A stretch of 64,000 nucleotides of DNA, from NCBI RefSeq assembly GCF_004331415.1, contig NZ_SJOP01000022.1, forward strand, positions 22,320 to 86,319. The letters run 5' to 3'. The translations under genes and the position numbers were made by a program. The notes under the pieces were generated by a model, which saw only the letters and a program-made list of their open reading frames with translations, was not told the DNA's origin and ran no database searches. This stretch comes from Kosakonia quasisacchari (GTDB lineage: Bacteria; Pseudomonadota; Gammaproteobacteria; Enterobacterales; Enterobacteriaceae). Of this stretch, positions 18,005 through 27,598 are shown piece after piece (position 1 is the first letter of the stretch; each line of letters begins with the position of its first letter).

Positions 18005-18721
18005 TTATATCAGCGTAGTGAGGGATGCCAACCGCGAAATTTCCACATGCGGCAGTAACCGGCTGTCGCTGGCTTGCAGCAGATCTGCGCCTTCCGGCTT
18101 GATCCAACAGGCCTGCATGCCGCAGCGAACCGCCCCGGCAACGTCAGTGGTCAGATCATCGCCCACATGCAGGATATCGCCAATCGCCACGCCGAGACGC
18201 TCAGCCGCCAGGTGATACATATCGCTAAACGGTTTTGAGCGACCATCCGGCCCGGCACGCAACACGAATTCAAAGTAGTCGCCCAGGCCGAACAACTCCG
18301 GCTGCGCGTTACCGTTGGTGATCGCCACCAGCGGCCATTTTTTGGCTAGCTTCGTCAGTGTGTCGTGGGTTTCCTCCGGCACATCAATGCGGCTGCGCCA
18401 TTTGGCAAAATTGACCATCGCTGCATTCGCACCGGCAGCCGCTTCTTCTGCTGTCAGACCAGCATCCAGCATCGCGCGTTCAACGGCGCGCCGCCGCCAC
18501 TCGGTAACATCGTGGTAAATATCTGGTTCGGTTTCCCGCAGCGACTGGCGCAGACGATGGAATTCTTTGTTTTCCAGGTTGTTTAACGCCGGGTGATAAC
18601 GCTGCACAAACGCCAGCGCTTCCTGTTCTGTTCGCTGGATAACCAGCCGGTTGTCGTAAAGGGTGTCGTCCAGGTCGAAGGTGATCGCGGAGATCTGACC
18701 TAATGGGCGGTAAAAACGCAT
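18005..18721 (-). CDS. yigB: FMN phosphatase YigB (HAD superfamily)
   Basis: YigB hydrolyses FMN, the last step from ArP-type flavin intermediates or FMN turnover in E. coli, and other small phosphates. The HAD motif DLDDT is at 16-20, and a HVGDDLTTDVAGA motif IV is near 190. The 238 residues equal the E. coli protein. Its ATG shares one base with the xerC stop (TAATG), so translation is coupled; this is the end gene of the dapF-yigA-xerC-yigB run. Confidence 0.93.
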   Translation of the reverse strand: MRFYRPLGQISAITFDLDDTLYDNRLVIQRTEQEALAFVQRYHPALNNLENKEFHRLRQSLRETEPDIYHDVTEWRRRAVERAMLDAGLTAEEAAAGANAAMVNFAKWRSRIDVPEETHDTLTKLAKKWPLVAITNGNAQPELFGLGDYFEFVLRAGPDGRSKPFSDMYHLAAERLGVAIGDILHVGDDLTTDVAGAVRCGMQACWIKPEGADLLQASDSRLLPHVEISRLASLTTLI

Positions 18722-19623
18722 TATTTCCCCCGTTTGGCGCGCGGGTGCGCCGCATCGTATACCGAAGCAAGATGTTGAAAATCAAGATGAGTATATATCT
18801 GAGTGGTGGACAAATTGGCATGACCGAGCAGTTCCTGCACACCGCGCAGATCGCCGCTCGATTCGAGCATATGGGTGGCGAAAGAGTGGCGCAGCTTATG
18901 CGGATGCACGTGGCTGTTCAACCCTTGCTTAATGCCCCATTCAGCGAAGCGCTTTTGCACATTGCGCGCTGAGATGCGTTTGCCGAGCTTCGACAGAAAC
19001 AGCGCATCGTCTTGCGCGCCGAACAGACCGCGTAAATCAAGCCAGTGCTCAATCCAGGCAACTGCGTTGCGGCCAATTGGCAAACGGCGCTCTTTGCTGC
19101 CTTTGCCCAGCACCCACACTTCGCCGCTTTCCAGATCCAGATGCTTAATATCCAGATTCACCAGTTCAGACAAACGTAGACCCGCGCCATACATCACTTC
19201 AAGCATCGCGCGATCGCGCACGGCGAGCGGATCATTAAGATCGATATCCAGCAGCCGATTAACATCATCAACGTCGATGTTTTTCGGCAAATGTCGTGGC
19301 GCTTTTGGCGCGGAAATGCCTTTCGCCGGGTTAGCGGGCAACTCACCCTGGCTGACCATCCAGTCAAAGAAACTGCGCAGCGCCGAAAGCCGTAGCGCCA
19401 GGCTCGCGGCGCCCAGCCCTTTGCGTCGGCTGCGCACGGCAATGGTACGCACCATCGCAGCGTCACATTGTTGCCAGCTTTTCAGACCGGTTTCTTCGGT
19501 CAAAGCAATAATGGCATCAAGCTGACGCTGATAATTTAAAAGTGTGATAGGGCTGAGCTGGCGTTCAACGCTAAGGTAGCGCAGAAAACGGGTGACGAAC
19601 GAAAACAGCGGAGAATCGGTCAT
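18721..19623 (-). CDS. xerC: Site-specific tyrosine recombinase XerC
   Basis: XerC, with XerD, resolves chromosome dimers at dif under FtsK control. The 300 residues have an N-terminal SAM-like DNA-binding domain, then the catalytic Arg in GAGLRLSEL, the HPHKLRHSFATH box (His and Arg), a late His in LGHANL, and the nucleophile Tyr277 in QIYTHL. The ATG overlaps the yigA stop by four bases. It is the conserved housekeeping recombinase, not a mobile-element integrase. Confidence 0.98.
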   Translation of the reverse strand: MTDSPLFSFVTRFLRYLSVERQLSPITLLNYQRQLDAIIALTEETGLKSWQQCDAAMVRTIAVRSRRKGLGAASLALRLSALRSFFDWMVSQGELPANPAKGISAPKAPRHLPKNIDVDDVNRLLDIDLNDPLAVRDRAMLEVMYGAGLRLSELVNLDIKHLDLESGEVWVLGKGSKERRLPIGRNAVAWIEHWLDLRGLFGAQDDALFLSKLGKRISARNVQKRFAEWGIKQGLNSHVHPHKLRHSFATHMLESSGDLRGVQELLGHANLSTTQIYTHLDFQHLASVYDAAHPRAKRGK

Positions 19624-20327
19624 ACGCGCTCAATCCAGCGCTCCAGCAGATCCGGCAACATCTGCGCGATCTCTTCCAGCAACTGGGTGCCTTGTCCCTG
19701 TTGATAATGATGAACATCACGGCTGCTGAATAACACAACGCCCAGTGAACCATCCTGCCCCATGAGCGACATCGCGACGGAACCTATCGCTTTTGCTTCT
19801 GGCAACAGCAGCAGCAACTCCGGCCCGTTGAGCGGCCCAAGATAGTGATGCTGCTGGCCAAGACGCTGAATGCGCAGCGGTTCAAACGCCTGCCGGGAGA
19901 GCGCAAGATGGGTAAACTTCGACGGCGCGCCAAGGCGCCAGCGATCGGGAAACAGGCGGATAGTGGCGCCAGCCAGCCCTAAGTCACGCGCCCAGCGATG
20001 GAAACGGTTGAGCAACTCGTCGAGGCTCGGCGCTGATGCGAGCCGCCCCTGCAAACGCAGCAGGCGATAGAACAGACCTTCGTTAACGCTGGCCTGCTCC
20101 ATCAACAGCGTCATGTTCTCTTCCAGCGCATTGATGTGATTGCGCGAACGCGCCATGTGCCATTCCACCAGCGAAACCGTGTCGCGCACCGCATGCGGTA
20201 CGCGCATCTGTTCCACCAGCCGCGCATTGCGGATAAAGAAATCAGGGTTACGCAGCAGATAATCAATGACCTCGCGGTCATCCAGCTGTGTAAATGTGTC
20301 CTGTAGTTCTTCCCCTGGCTGCTTCAT
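19620..20327 (-). CDS. yigA: DUF484 protein YigA
   Basis: The 235-residue protein belongs to DUF484, a GAF-like fold of unknown role that is nearly always found between dapF and xerC. The MKQPGEELQDTF start is set by the four-base ATGA overlap with the dapF stop. A helical N-terminal region (LDDREVIDYLLRNPDFF) precedes the GAF-like part. No catalytic residues are evident. Conserved linkage to xerC suggests, without proof, a connection with recombination or cell-wall metabolism. Confidence 0.9.
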   Translation of the reverse strand: MKQPGEELQDTFTQLDDREVIDYLLRNPDFFIRNARLVEQMRVPHAVRDTVSLVEWHMARSRNHINALEENMTLLMEQASVNEGLFYRLLRLQGRLASAPSLDELLNRFHRWARDLGLAGATIRLFPDRWRLGAPSKFTHLALSRQAFEPLRIQRLGQQHHYLGPLNGPELLLLLPEAKAIGSVAMSLMGQDGSLGVVLFSSRDVHHYQQGQGTQLLEEIAQMLPDLLERWIERV

Positions 20328-21148
20328 AACTGAATAAACCCGTCGTAGACATGTGCCGCCGGGCCAGTCATATACAATGGTTGGCCCGGGCCTTTCCATG
20401 CGATATCAAGTCGACCGCCTGGTAACTCCACGCGAACATTTTCCGCCAGCAGCCCCTGCGAAATACCAACAGCGACAGCCGCGCAAGCACCGCTGCCGCA
20501 GGCCTGGGTTTCCCCGGCACCGCGCTCATAAACGCGCAGGCGAATGATGTCCGGTTTAACGACTTGCATAAAGCCGATGTTCGCACGTTCAGGAAAACGT
20601 TCGTGGCTTTCCAGAACCGGCCCCAGCGTTTCAACGGGGGCGGTATTAACGTCATCCACCTGAATCACGCAGTGCGGGTTGCCCATCGAGACAACGCCGC
20701 ACAATATTGTTTGCTCTGCCACGCGCATAATATAGGTCTTTTCCGCTTTGTTCGCGCGAAACGGCACCTGCGATGGTTCGAAGTTCGGCTCGCCCATGTT
20801 CACGCGCACTAACTCATCTTCCGTTACGCTCAATACCATACGACCGTTCGCCGTACTGACGCGGATATCACGTTTATTGGTCAACCCTTTCAGGCGAACA
20901 AAACGGGCGAAGCAGCGCGCGCCATTGCCGCACTGCGACACTTCGCTGCCATCGGCGTTAAAGATCCGATAGTGAAAATCAAGTTCAGGATCGTAGGGAG
21001 GCTCAACCACCAGCAACTGGTCGAACCCTACGCCAAGATGGCGATCCGCCAGACGACGGATCAGCTCCGGGGAAAAAAAGACATTCTGCGTTACCGCGTC
21101 GACGACCATAAAATCGTTGCCAAGGCCATGCATTTTTGAGAACTGCAT
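20324..21148 (-). CDS. dapF: Diaminopimelate epimerase
   Basis: DapF interconverts LL- and meso-diaminopimelate for lysine and peptidoglycan. It uses two cysteines: Cys73 in SQCGNGARC and the partner (about 217) in QACGSGACAA. The 274 residues from MQFSKMHGLGNDF match the family; the preceding second ATG is optional. It lies 36 bp after lptM and overlaps yigA. Confidence 0.98.
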   Translation of the reverse strand: MQFSKMHGLGNDFMVVDAVTQNVFFSPELIRRLADRHLGVGFDQLLVVEPPYDPELDFHYRIFNADGSEVSQCGNGARCFARFVRLKGLTNKRDIRVSTANGRMVLSVTEDELVRVNMGEPNFEPSQVPFRANKAEKTYIMRVAEQTILCGVVSMGNPHCVIQVDDVNTAPVETLGPVLESHERFPERANIGFMQVVKPDIIRLRVYERGAGETQACGSGACAAVAVGISQGLLAENVRVELPGGRLDIAWKGPGQPLYMTGPAAHVYDGFIQL

Positions 21149-21184
21149 CATCTACTCCATTTGCGCGGATACAGAACGGTAACG

Positions 21185-21388
21185 TCAGTAATTCACCTGC
21201 GTCGGCGAGCCATCATCGCCACGATCGTTTTTATCCGGCGTGGTCGGCTGAATCGTGCTGGTTTGCGTTTTGGTTGGCGGCGGCGCGCTTTTATCTGCGG
21301 GCGGGAAATAGAGTGGGCCTTTCAGACCACAGCCCGTCAGGCTAAACAGAGTCAGCAGTACGGCCAGCGTGCGAAACACATCTTTCAT
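21185..21388 (-). CDS. lptM: Small lipoprotein LptM (YifL)
   Basis: This 67-residue protein has a signal peptide and lipobox LTGC with Cys20 as the lipidated residue, followed by the conserved GLKGPLYFPP segment. In E. coli LptM binds the LptD-LptE translocon and aids LptD disulfide maturation, mimicking lipopolysaccharide at the lateral gate. The C-terminal third is polar, low complexity and variable. It is first in the cluster with dapF. Confidence 0.93.
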   Translation of the reverse strand: MKDVFRTLAVLLTLFSLTGCGLKGPLYFPPADKSAPPPTKTQTSTIQPTTPDKNDRGDDGSPTQVNY

Positions 21389-21525
21389 TATAAGTTGCCT
21401 GTAAGTTCGTTCTTTCTGCTTTCTATCATCGCAGGAGAAGACACAAAAGCAAGAGTTTGCGCGTTTAGGGCATCGGGAAATGTTTCGCGTTATACTGCTG
21501 CCATCATAAAAAACGGGATAAGAGA

Positions 21526-21846
21526 ATGAACGACAGTGAATTTCATCGCCTCGCCGACGGCCTGTGGCTGACCATCGAAGAACGCCTGGATGACTGGGAC
21601 GGCGACAGTGATATCGACTGCGAAATCAACGGCGGCGTGCTGACCATCAGCTTTGAAAACGGCAGCAAAATCATTATTAACCGTCAGGAACCGCTACACC
21701 AGGTCTGGCTGGCAACCAAGCAAGGCGGCTACCATTTTGACCTGAAAGATGACGAATGGATATGCGATCGCAGCGGTGAAACGTTCTGGGATCTGCTGGA
21801 ACAGGCGGCGAGCCATCAGGCGGGAGAAACGGTCAGTTTCCGCTGA
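21526..21846 (+). CDS. cyaY: Frataxin CyaY
   Basis: CyaY is the bacterial frataxin that binds iron and IscS and slows Fe-S assembly. The 106 residues include the acidic first helix (RLDDWDGDSDIDCE) that binds iron, then the sheet with GSKIIINRQ and the conserved HQVWLATKQGGYHF. It is convergent with cyaA and divergent from lptM. Confidence 0.96.
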   Translation: MNDSEFHRLADGLWLTIEERLDDWDGDSDIDCEINGGVLTISFENGSKIIINRQEPLHQVWLATKQGGYHFDLKDDEWICDRSGETFWDLLEQAASHQAGETVSFR

Positions 21847-21852
21847 AATTTA

Positions 21853-21875
21853 TTGCCCGGAGAAACGCCGGGCAA
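21853..21875. terminator. Hairpin between convergent cyaY and cyaA
   Basis: TTGCCCGG and CCGGGCAA form an 8 bp stem with a seven-base loop. It lies between two convergent stops but lacks strong U tracts. Confidence 0.45.
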
Positions 21876-21880
21876 ACTGC

Positions 21881-24424
21881 TTAGGAGAAGTACTGCTGCA
21901 GCAACGGCGCGTCGTTATCCTGATTTGCCGGTGTCGCGGTGCTGATTGCCTGATTACGGAACGGAATCACCTGCGCACGCCCTTCAACATTCACAATCTG
22001 GTAGAACTGCGGCAAGTTAAAGTTGATAAAGCTCGAACCGTAAGTAAAGCGATCGTGAGATGAAGAATAGAAACGGCTGACATCGCGCACCAGCTCTTCT
22101 TTGCTGCCTTCGCAGTGGTGATAGACTTCCGCACGGTTGCTCTCATCCAGAATATAGATGTTAAAGCCCTCTTCGCCGGTCTCTTCAAAGAAGAATTGAA
22201 TAATTCCTTCGCTGGCAAAACCATCCACTACAGCAGGTAATTCAACGTGATTGGTTTCCACCTGCACCGACAGGCCATGCAGCTTGTTGTGAGAAATCGC
22301 GCCGTAAAACTCAATCGCGTTTTCCAGTTTCTGCACAGAGACATTCAGACGTTCAAAGAACAGCCCCCAGGTTTGACCGGCAACACGCAATGCTTTGAAA
22401 CGCCCGGTTTCCTGGCGCGTACTGGAGAGGCGTAACTCAATACATTCTGACACCAGCTGTTGTACACGCGTGCGAATAAGGCCGCGTAAATGCTGGCTAT
22501 AGCAGAACACTTCGACGCTATCCGGCGGCGCGGCATCCTGATGCATTTTACCCAGGATGGTTTTCAGCGCTTCGATCATCGCCTGCTCGCCGTTGAAATG
22601 CAGAGTTCTGACTTCATTCCACGAGTTGCGATAGAGCAAATCTACGCTACCGACGAGGCAATTTTGCTGCTCGCCAAAGCTGAACACATCAAGTTTACGG
22701 AAATCAAAATGCACCACCTGGTTACGGAACGCCGCAGTTGGGTCGTACTCCAGGTTAACGATGATCGCCAGGTGACGGATTTCGCAAGGACTGTAGAGCG
22801 CTTTTGGCGTCGGCGCAGGCAGCCGCAGCGGGAAGTGATGGGAAACATCCGCCACCATCTCCTGCAACTTCGGCAGATCAACAATGCCGTTGCCTTTAAT
22901 AAACAGGTGCGTACGCGACGTCAGCAGACCGTTAAACCACGCCCAGGCAACCAGCTTATTAAGGTAGCGGTTATATTCCAGCGGCTGGTGGCTAACGATT
23001 GAATCCATATTTGGCGCGCGGTTGTAAAGATACCAGCCCGTACGGTTGGCGCGGCCCGGCGGCACATGGATAAAGGTTAAATTCGGTTCGGAGAGATCCG
23101 GTGAAATTTGCGGGTTCACCAGCGTGACTTTACCCGGCAGCGCTTCAAACGCCGCGTACAGCTTACGGGTTAATACGCCGATATCTTGCGGGCTGGCGGA
23201 AACGCTCAGATTGTTACGGCGCGCAAAGCGAATCAGGTTGCGGTAACTCTGCATCATCGCGTCGAGCAGTTCGTTGTGCGCTTCGCGAACCTGATCGATT
23301 TTCCAGTTCGCGCGGTTATCCAGCATTGCTACACGCGCATCATCCCAGCCCCACTCTTTCACCAGTTGCGAAATCACTTCACGACGCCAGCCAACGCAGG
23401 CGCGCTCGCGACTCAGTTTCTCGCACACTTTTAAATAGAAACATCGACGAGCAAGATCGAGACGCGCGGTGTCTTCAATCGCAACCAGATACCCCGTTAC
23501 ACGTTCCAGCATCATGCAGTAGTGATCGAGACCAAACGAGACAATTTCGCCATCGTGCAGACGCTGTTTGATATCTTTCGCCAACAGACGCGTGTTGGGA
23601 TACTCCCAGGAATAGGCTTCCAGTAGCAGCGTTTTCAACACCGCTTTGTACGGGGAGTCGATGCTTTTATATAGCTGCCACAGACTGGCACCGAAATACT
23701 CTTCCGCCGAAAGGGAGCTTAGACCTCCCAGATCCAGCCATTCGTTTGGCGTTAAAACACCTTGTGCATAGAGCGTCATGACGTAATCGTCGTAATGCTC
23801 TTCTTCGTCTCCCGGCACCATATTCCATAGAATACGTTTACCGGCCAGGCGTACGGCGGTGCGGTAAAATTCGTCAAGCAACAGGATATGCTGCGTAGAA
23901 CCGCAGTCTTCACCGCCGAGGCTGCCACTTTCATTGTGGCGGAAACGGTTTTCATCAATCAGGAAGAAGCTCACTTCAACGCCGAGCGAGGCCGCCCAAC
24001 TTTCCAGCAGGCTGCACTTACGCTGCAACAGCTGGCGCTCTTCATTATCAAGCCAGGATTGATGACAGACCCAAATATCAAGATCCGAGGAACAGCTTTG
24101 CCCAACCGATGAGGTACTGCCCATAGAATAGACGCCGGTGATCGGCAGCTCGCCTTTTGGCGAAACCTGCGACGGCATGCCACGGTGCAGTTCGAGTTCG
24201 TTCAGGTAGTGAAGTTGGTTTTCATCAGGCGTGTAAAAGCAAATGCCCTGGGGAACGTTACCTTCAAGGTAGCCCGGCATCAGCGGATGGTGGTAATGCA
24301 ACAATGTAGGCAGCAGACTGTAAACCTGCTGGAAAGCAGGCCCCATGGCAGCAAGCGCGCGATCCACACGCAATTGATTGATGGCATCCAGTCTCTGTTT
24401 CAGAGTCTCAATATAGAGGTACAA
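21881..24424 (-). CDS. cyaA: Class I adenylate cyclase (TTG start)
   Basis: CyaA makes cAMP for CRP. The 847 residues start MYLYIETLKQRLD at a TTG codon (24422-24424), as in E. coli, where the weak start limits synthesis. The N-terminal catalytic half holds the nucleotidyltransferase motif GSTSSVGQSCSSDLDIWV with its two metal-binding Asp. The C-terminal half is the regulatory part that responds to phosphorylated EIIA-Glc. A CRP site lies about 100 bases upstream, for feedback repression. Confidence 0.97.
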   Translation of the reverse strand: MYLYIETLKQRLDAINQLRVDRALAAMGPAFQQVYSLLPTLLHYHHPLMPGYLEGNVPQGICFYTPDENQLHYLNELELHRGMPSQVSPKGELPITGVYSMGSTSSVGQSCSSDLDIWVCHQSWLDNEERQLLQRKCSLLESWAASLGVEVSFFLIDENRFRHNESGSLGGEDCGSTQHILLLDEFYRTAVRLAGKRILWNMVPGDEEEHYDDYVMTLYAQGVLTPNEWLDLGGLSSLSAEEYFGASLWQLYKSIDSPYKAVLKTLLLEAYSWEYPNTRLLAKDIKQRLHDGEIVSFGLDHYCMMLERVTGYLVAIEDTARLDLARRCFYLKVCEKLSRERACVGWRREVISQLVKEWGWDDARVAMLDNRANWKIDQVREAHNELLDAMMQSYRNLIRFARRNNLSVSASPQDIGVLTRKLYAAFEALPGKVTLVNPQISPDLSEPNLTFIHVPPGRANRTGWYLYNRAPNMDSIVSHQPLEYNRYLNKLVAWAWFNGLLTSRTHLFIKGNGIVDLPKLQEMVADVSHHFPLRLPAPTPKALYSPCEIRHLAIIVNLEYDPTAAFRNQVVHFDFRKLDVFSFGEQQNCLVGSVDLLYRNSWNEVRTLHFNGEQAMIEALKTILGKMHQDAAPPDSVEVFCYSQHLRGLIRTRVQQLVSECIELRLSSTRQETGRFKALRVAGQTWGLFFERLNVSVQKLENAIEFYGAISHNKLHGLSVQVETNHVELPAVVDGFASEGIIQFFFEETGEEGFNIYILDESNRAEVYHHCEGSKEELVRDVSRFYSSSHDRFTYGSSFINFNLPQFYQIVNVEGRAQVIPFRNQAISTATPANQDNDAPLLQQYFS

Positions 24425-24519
24425 GACATATCGCCTGATGTTTACAGAAAATCCAAAATAGCCGTCACCTTTTTCCGCCCTTATCTTTATAGGGGTAGCG
24501 ACGAAAAAATGGTCTAAAA

Positions 24520-24535
24520 CGTGATCAATTTAACA
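24520..24535 (-). promoter_or_regulatory. CRP site in the cyaA promoter
   Basis: On the minus strand the site reads TGTTAAATTGATCACG, close to the CRP consensus TGTGA-N6-TCACA and to the CRP site known at cyaA in E. coli. It lies between cyaA and hemC, about 100 bases ahead of the cyaA start. The 311 bp gap also holds the divergent hemC promoter region, where I could not assign -10/-35 boxes. Confidence 0.75.
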
Positions 24536-24735
24536 CCTTGCTCATTGACCGTAAAGAAAGATGCGCTACAAACCAGTGTAGCAGCAAACACTCTCTGTAA
24601 AGTCCGAATTACAGCCCGATTGCGCCTGCATTGCAGAGGTATTGCCTTCTCGCACCCATGCAATCTACCGCGAGCACTGACACCCTAATGCAACAATGTT
24701 AGGATGGTCAACGGACGATAACGACGGTAACAAGC

Positions 24736-25677
24736 ATGTTAGACAATGTTTTAAGAATTGCCACACGGCAAAGCCCTCTTGCGCTCTGGCAGGCACAATA
24801 CGTTAAGGAACGCCTTGAAGCGAGCCACCCGGGGCTTACGGTTGAACTGGTGCCGATGGTCACTCGCGGAGATGTGATCCTCGATACACCGTTGGCAAAA
24901 GTGGGCGGTAAAGGCCTGTTTGTCAAAGAACTCGAACTGGCTCTGCTTGAAAACCGTGCCGACATCGCCGTGCATTCAATGAAGGATGTACCGGTCGATT
25001 TCCCACAAGGGCTTGGTCTGGTGACCATCTGTGAGCGCGACGATCCACGCGACGCTTTTGTATCAAATCGCTATAACTCGCTCGACGAATTGCCCGTTGG
25101 CAGCATTGTCGGCACATCCAGCTTGCGCCGCCAGTGTCAGTTGGCTGAGCATCGCCCGGACCTGGTTATCCGCTCCCTGCGCGGGAATGTCGGTACACGT
25201 CTTAGCAAGTTGGATAACGGTGAATATGACGCGATTATTCTCGCCGTTGCCGGTCTTAACCGCCTTGGACTAGGTTCTCGTGTGCGCACCGCGCTACCGC
25301 CGGAAACCTCGCTGCCTGCTGTTGGCCAGGGTGCGGTGGGTGTCGAATGTCGCCTGGACGATACGCGTACTCGCGCCCTGCTCGCGCCGCTAAACCACGA
25401 CGACACCGCCGTTCGCGTGAAAGCTGAACGCGCCATGAATACGCGTCTTGAAGGCGGCTGCCAGGTGCCAATTGGCAGCTATGCTGAACTGATTGATGGC
25501 GGAATCTGGCTGCGTGGGTTGGTTGGCGCGCCAGACGGTTCCATTATGGTTCGCGGCGAACGTCGTGGCCGCCTGGAGGATGCCGAGCAGCTTGGTATCT
25601 CGCTGGCGGAAGAGTTACTGGATAATGGCGCACGCGCCATTCTGGCCGAAATTTATAACGGAGACGCCCCCGCATGA
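24736..25677 (+). CDS. hemC: Porphobilinogen deaminase (hydroxymethylbilane synthase)
   Basis: HemC polymerises four porphobilinogens on a dipyrromethane cofactor to give hydroxymethylbilane. The 313 residues equal the E. coli protein. Key parts are RIATRQSPLALWQA at the start, IAVHSMKDVP, GTSSLRRQ, and the cofactor Cys (about 242) in LEGGCQVPIG. It is first in hemCDXY, divergent from cyaA. The ribosome site is weak (GGTAAC). The stop overlaps hemD. Confidence 0.98.
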   Translation: MLDNVLRIATRQSPLALWQAQYVKERLEASHPGLTVELVPMVTRGDVILDTPLAKVGGKGLFVKELELALLENRADIAVHSMKDVPVDFPQGLGLVTICERDDPRDAFVSNRYNSLDELPVGSIVGTSSLRRQCQLAEHRPDLVIRSLRGNVGTRLSKLDNGEYDAIILAVAGLNRLGLGSRVRTALPPETSLPAVGQGAVGVECRLDDTRTRALLAPLNHDDTAVRVKAERAMNTRLEGGCQVPIGSYAELIDGGIWLRGLVGAPDGSIMVRGERRGRLEDAEQLGISLAEELLDNGARAILAEIYNGDAPA

Positions 25678-26414
25678 GCATTCTGGTCACCCGCCCGTCC
25701 CCCGCAGGGGAAGAATTAGTGAGCCGACTGCGCACACTGGGGCTGGAGGCCTGGAGCTTTCCGTTGATCGAATTTACACCGGGCCGTGAGTTGAGTTCGC
25801 TCCCAGCCCGGCTTGCCGCCTTAACCGCAGACGACATGGTGTTTGCGCTGTCGCAACATGCCGTTTCATTCGCTCACGCGCACCTGCAACAACACGGCCT
25901 GGCCTTTCCGAACGAACCACATTATTTCGCGATTGGTCGCACCACAGCGCTGGCACTGCACACCGTCAGCGGGATTGACGTGCGCTATCCCTTTGATCGG
26001 GAAATCAGTGAAGTGTTGCTACAATTACCTGAATTGCAAAGTGTTCAGGGCAAGCATGCACTAATCTTACGGGGTAACGGCGGGCGAGAAGTGCTGGCTG
26101 AAACGCTGGCGGCGCGCGGTGCTGAAGTGGAGTTTTGCGAGTGCTATCAACGCAGCGCGAAATTTTATGATGGCGCGGAAGAGGCGATGCGCTGGCATAC
26201 ACGCGGTGTGACCACGCTTGTGGTCACCAGCGGCGAAATGATGCAACAACTGTATTCACTTATTCCTCCCTGGTATCGGGAGAACTGGTTACTTCGCTGC
26301 CACCTGGTCGTGGTAAGCGAACGTCTGGCGCACCTCGCCCGGGATCTGGGCTGGCAGGATATTCAGGTCGCTGACAATGCCGACAACGATGCGCTGCTTC
26401 GCGCATTACAATAA
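25674..26414 (+). CDS. hemD: Uroporphyrinogen III synthase
   Basis: HemD closes hydroxymethylbilane with D-ring inversion to uroporphyrinogen III, the branch point to heme, siroheme and B12. The 246 residues start MSILVTRPSPAGEEL and keep the two-domain layout with little strict sequence conservation. TTLVVTSGEMMQQL is the recognisable late motif. The ATG overlaps the hemC TGA by four bases, so translation is coupled. Confidence 0.96.
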   Translation: MSILVTRPSPAGEELVSRLRTLGLEAWSFPLIEFTPGRELSSLPARLAALTADDMVFALSQHAVSFAHAHLQQHGLAFPNEPHYFAIGRTTALALHTVSGIDVRYPFDREISEVLLQLPELQSVQGKHALILRGNGGREVLAETLAARGAEVEFCECYQRSAKFYDGAEEAMRWHTRGVTTLVVTSGEMMQQLYSLIPPWYRENWLLRCHLVVVSERLAHLARDLGWQDIQVADNADNDALLRALQ

Positions 26415-26435
26415 CTCTCATAATGGGAAGCCATA

Positions 26436-27596
26436 ATGACGGAACAACAACACTCCTCCGCCGAGGTTGAAGAGACCAAAGCGGCTGACGGCGCAACGCC
26501 GCCGCCGGAGAAAGCAGAGAAAAACGCACGCGCTAACAGGACCAGCCTTGCACTCAGCGCCATCGCCATCGCGATTGCACTGGCATCTGGCGCAGGGCTT
26601 TATGGCTGGGTAAAACAGCAGACGGCAACCCTAAACACCAACAATGGCGAACTCGCCGACCAGATTATTGCGTTACAACAGTCGCAGGATAAGCAGCGTG
26701 CGGAGCTGGAAGGCGTAATCAAGCAGCAATCCAGCGAGCTTGCAGCGGCTAAACACCAGAACGACATGCTGGCAAAAGAGCTGAATGAAGTGCAGCAGAA
26801 AGTGGCAACCATTTCCGGTTCTGACGCCAAAACCTGGCAACTGGCTCAGGCTGATTTTCTGGTGAAACTGGCCGGTCGCAAACTGTGGAGCGATCAGGAC
26901 GTCACCACCGCGGCGGCACTGCTGAAAAGCGCCGATGCCAGCCTGGCGGATATGAACGATCCGAGTCTTATTACCGCCCGCCGCGCGATTACTGACGATA
27001 TCGCCAGCCTTTCCGCTATCACCCAGGTGGACTACGACGGCGCCATTCTGAAGTTAAATCAGCTTTCCAACCAGATTGATAACCTGCGTCTGGCGGATAA
27101 TAACGATGATGATACCCCGATGGATGCGGACAGCAGCGAGCTGTCCGGCTCCATCAGCGAATGGCGGGTAAACCTGCAAAAAAGCTGGCAGAACTTTATG
27201 GACAGCTTTATTACCATTCGTCGCCGTGATGAAACAGCCGTGCCGCTGCTCGCACCTAATCAGGATATCTATCTGCGTGAGAATATCCGTTCGCGCCTGC
27301 TGGTTGCCGCGCAGGCCGTTCCGCGTCACCAGGAAGAGACTTACAAGCAAGCGCTGGATAACGTCTCCACTTGGGTGCGGGCCTACTACGATACCGATGA
27401 TGCCGCGACCAAAGCATTTCTCGAGGAAGTGGACAAGCTGAGCCAGCAAACCATTGCCATGGATTTGCCGGAATCACTGCAAAGCCAGCCAATTCTTGAA
27501 AAGCTGATGCAGACACGTGTACGCAATCTGATGGCCCAGCCAGCCGTAGCGTCTGAACAGGCACCTGCCGCCGCCGACGCAGCACAAGGAGAGTAA
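26436..27596 (+). CDS. hemX: HemX (YifF) inner-membrane protein
   Basis: The 386-residue protein has an acidic, Pro-rich cytoplasmic N-terminus, one membrane helix at about 37-58 (SLALSAIAIAIALASGAGLYG), then a long coiled coil (about 60-130) and a periplasmic C-terminal domain ending in Ala-rich sequence. Older annotation as a uroporphyrinogen methyltransferase is not supported by this architecture, since no SAM-binding motif is seen. It is in the hem operon between hemD and hemY; its precise role is unproven. Confidence 0.92.
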   Translation: MTEQQHSSAEVEETKAADGATPPPEKAEKNARANRTSLALSAIAIAIALASGAGLYGWVKQQTATLNTNNGELADQIIALQQSQDKQRAELEGVIKQQSSELAAAKHQNDMLAKELNEVQQKVATISGSDAKTWQLAQADFLVKLAGRKLWSDQDVTTAAALLKSADASLADMNDPSLITARRAITDDIASLSAITQVDYDGAILKLNQLSNQIDNLRLADNNDDDTPMDADSSELSGSISEWRVNLQKSWQNFMDSFITIRRRDETAVPLLAPNQDIYLRENIRSRLLVAAQAVPRHQEETYKQALDNVSTWVRAYYDTDDAATKAFLEEVDKLSQQTIAMDLPESLQSQPILEKLMQTRVRNLMAQPAVASEQAPAAADAAQGE

Positions 27597-27598
27597 CC

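Noticed and set aside
18721..19623. Tyrosine recombinase gene as a sign of an integrated element
   Set aside because: Its neighbours (dapF, yigA, yigB, uvrD), length and sequence are those of housekeeping XerC; no attachment repeats are seen.
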